NCBI GenBank assembly: GCA_041396845.1
Contig: JAWKXU010000003.1
Location: forward strand, 186,001 to 250,000
DNA length: 64,000 nt
Reading direction: 5' to 3'
Origin: JAWKXU01 sp020446465
Lineage (GTDB): Bacteria; Pseudomonadota; Alphaproteobacteria; Sphingomonadales; Sphingomonadaceae
Made by a program: the position numbers and the translations under genes. The notes under the pieces were generated by a model. It saw nothing but the letters and a program-made list of their open reading frames with translations. It made no database searches and was not told where the DNA came from. Positions 62,998 to 64,000 of this stretch are shown in pieces. The stretch's first letter is position 1; each line of letters starts with the position of its first letter.

Positions 62998-63933
62998 TCA
63001 GCGGGCGGGCGTTTGCGCTGCTGTTGTGCCTGCGTCCCCATCCGGCGTTACAGTCCCAGCGAAGCTCACATTATTGCGAACGAAGAAAACGCGTATCGCC
63101 TTCGCGATGACATCGGCAAATGTCTTGCGGCCTTCCGCACTTGCCAGTCGCCTGACCTGCTGCGGATTTGATATATAGCCGGTCTCCAGCAGAACCGACG
63201 GAATGTCAGGGGATTTGAGCACTGCAAATGCTGCCGAGCGGCGCGGTTCGGGCAAGAAATTGATGACGCCCTCGCCTTCTCGCGTGATCAGCCCGGCAAA
63301 CTCCATCGACGATGCCTTGGCATGGCGTTGCGACAGATCGACCAGAATGGCGCTCACCGCATCGCTTTGCCCGGAAAGCACAACGCCGTTGATGCTGTCA
63401 GCCTTGTTCTCCCGTTCGGCAAGAGTGGCCGCCAGCTTGTCGGAAGCCTTGTCGGAAAGTGTGTAAACACTGGCGCCGGTGACATTGCTGTTTTCCTCTC
63501 CGGCGGAATCCGCATGGATCGACAGAAAAAGATCTGCATCAAGATCACGTGCGATCCGCCTGCGCTCTCCCAGTGCCAGAAAGCGATCATCCTCGCGTGT
63601 CATCGCAACCCTGATTCCGCCCTGCTCCAGAAGTCGGTCCCGCAACGCCTTTGCAAGATCAAGAACCAGGGTCTTTTCCCGGTATCCGTTCCCGCTGGCC
63701 CCTGGATCATGCCCGCCGTGCCCGGCATCGATCACGACAAGAGGCCGGGATTTGTCCATTGGCCCCTGTATGGCAGGCAGGCCAATCATCCGTCCCCCGT
63801 CAGGCAGCTCAAGCCTGACAACGTAGCCACGCCCCAGATGCGGCACCGGCATTGTAAGACCAAGCGCATAGAGGCCTGCAAGAAAGGCTACCGGCCACAA
63901 CAAGACGAACGCAATGCGAATGGTCGACCACAT
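62998..63933 (-). CDS. N-acetylmuramoyl-L-alanine amidase (Amidase_3)
   Basis: A 311-residue amidase with an N-terminal anchor or signal (IAFVLLWPVAFLAGLYALGL). The zinc-hydrolase fold (~65-280) has His in VVIDAGHGGHDPGA, Glu in REKTLVLDL, His in FLSIHADSA and catalytic Glu in SVLLETGYISNPQ. It cleaves the bond between peptide and glycan in peptidoglycan. There is no AMIN domain. It pairs with the class A PBP downstream as a wall-remodelling unit. The remaining 67 bases to the window end show nothing I can assign. Confidence 0.94.
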   Translation of the reverse strand: MWSTIRIAFVLLWPVAFLAGLYALGLTMPVPHLGRGYVVRLELPDGGRMIGLPAIQGPMDKSRPLVVIDAGHGGHDPGASGNGYREKTLVLDLAKALRDRLLEQGGIRVAMTREDDRFLALGERRRIARDLDADLFLSIHADSAGEENSNVTGASVYTLSDKASDKLAATLAERENKADSINGVVLSGQSDAVSAILVDLSQRHAKASSMEFAGLITREGEGVINFLPEPRRSAAFAVLKSPDIPSVLLETGYISNPQQVRRLASAEGRKTFADVIAKAIRVFFVRNNVSFAGTVTPDGDAGTTAAQTPAR

Positions 63934-64000
63934 GATGCTTCGTTATGACCGCATGCCATAGGGTCACAAGGGGTTTGTTACACTGGCGTAATAGTATTGC

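Overview
The window is a high-GC alphaproteobacterial chromosome segment. The gene order tpiA-secG-pyrG, ppiD-trpE...moeA-lexA-comEC-gltX-gltA, the complete nuo operon followed by birA-coaX-rnj-DUF1467, and an alphaproteobacterial GTTC-N7-GTTC LexA box all point to Sphingomonadales (Novosphingobium / Erythrobacter / Sphingopyxis-like). I cannot fix the genus from sequence alone.

Layout. (1) 1-6.9 kb is the right end of a prophage or phage remnant. It holds a partial gene, a 328-aa phage protein, a ~1,580-residue multidomain protein (SNase-like nuclease at the N-terminus, M15-like peptidase at the C-terminus, five copies of a PPPPxGFxLD motif), a DUF5681 protein and two small genes. It abuts the 3' end of tRNA-Arg(CCT) at 7.03-7.11 kb, a plausible attachment site. 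(2) 7.1-12.8 kb holds housekeeping genes: DUF1178, a Nit-type amidohydrolase, grxC, a small heat-shock gene with an apparent RpoH promoter and ROSE-type RNA thermometer, then pyrG, secG and tpiA. (3) 13.0-21.3 kb is one long tightly coupled operon: ppiD, trpE, a DUF2233 lipoprotein, trpG, trpD, trpC, moaC, moeA. From trpE on, successive genes overlap by 4 bases. (4) 21.4-27.4 kb has lexA (with SOS box), comEC, gltX, gltA and a small membrane protein. (5) 27.4-34.2 kb is the least understood part: a histidine-kinase-like protein without its phospho-acceptor histidine, two unknown proteins (one an apparently degenerate nucleotidyltransferase/CDP-alcohol phosphotransferase-like membrane protein), an Hpt-like protein without its histidine, and divergently a 919-residue two-TM coiled-coil protein resembling the TipN polarity-factor architecture. 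(6) 34.2-52.1 kb reads leftward as one block: nuoABCDE-(small membrane protein)-nuoFGHIJKLMN-birA-coaX-rnj-DUF1467, i.e. respiratory complex I coupled to cofactor and RNA-processing genes. (7) 52.4-63.9 kb has a thiolase, an SH3 protein, a 2-hydroxyacid dehydrogenase, an ammonium transporter followed by a double-palindrome intergenic repeat, a nitronate monooxygenase family protein, a lipoprotein methyltransferase, prfB, a class A penicillin-binding protein and an N-acetylmuramoyl-L-alanine amidase.

The strongest candidates for new biology are the chimeric phage protein with its domain-boundary motif repeats, and the cluster of apparently catalytically dead signalling proteins next to the coiled-coil membrane protein. 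No rRNA, CRISPR array or insertion sequence was seen.
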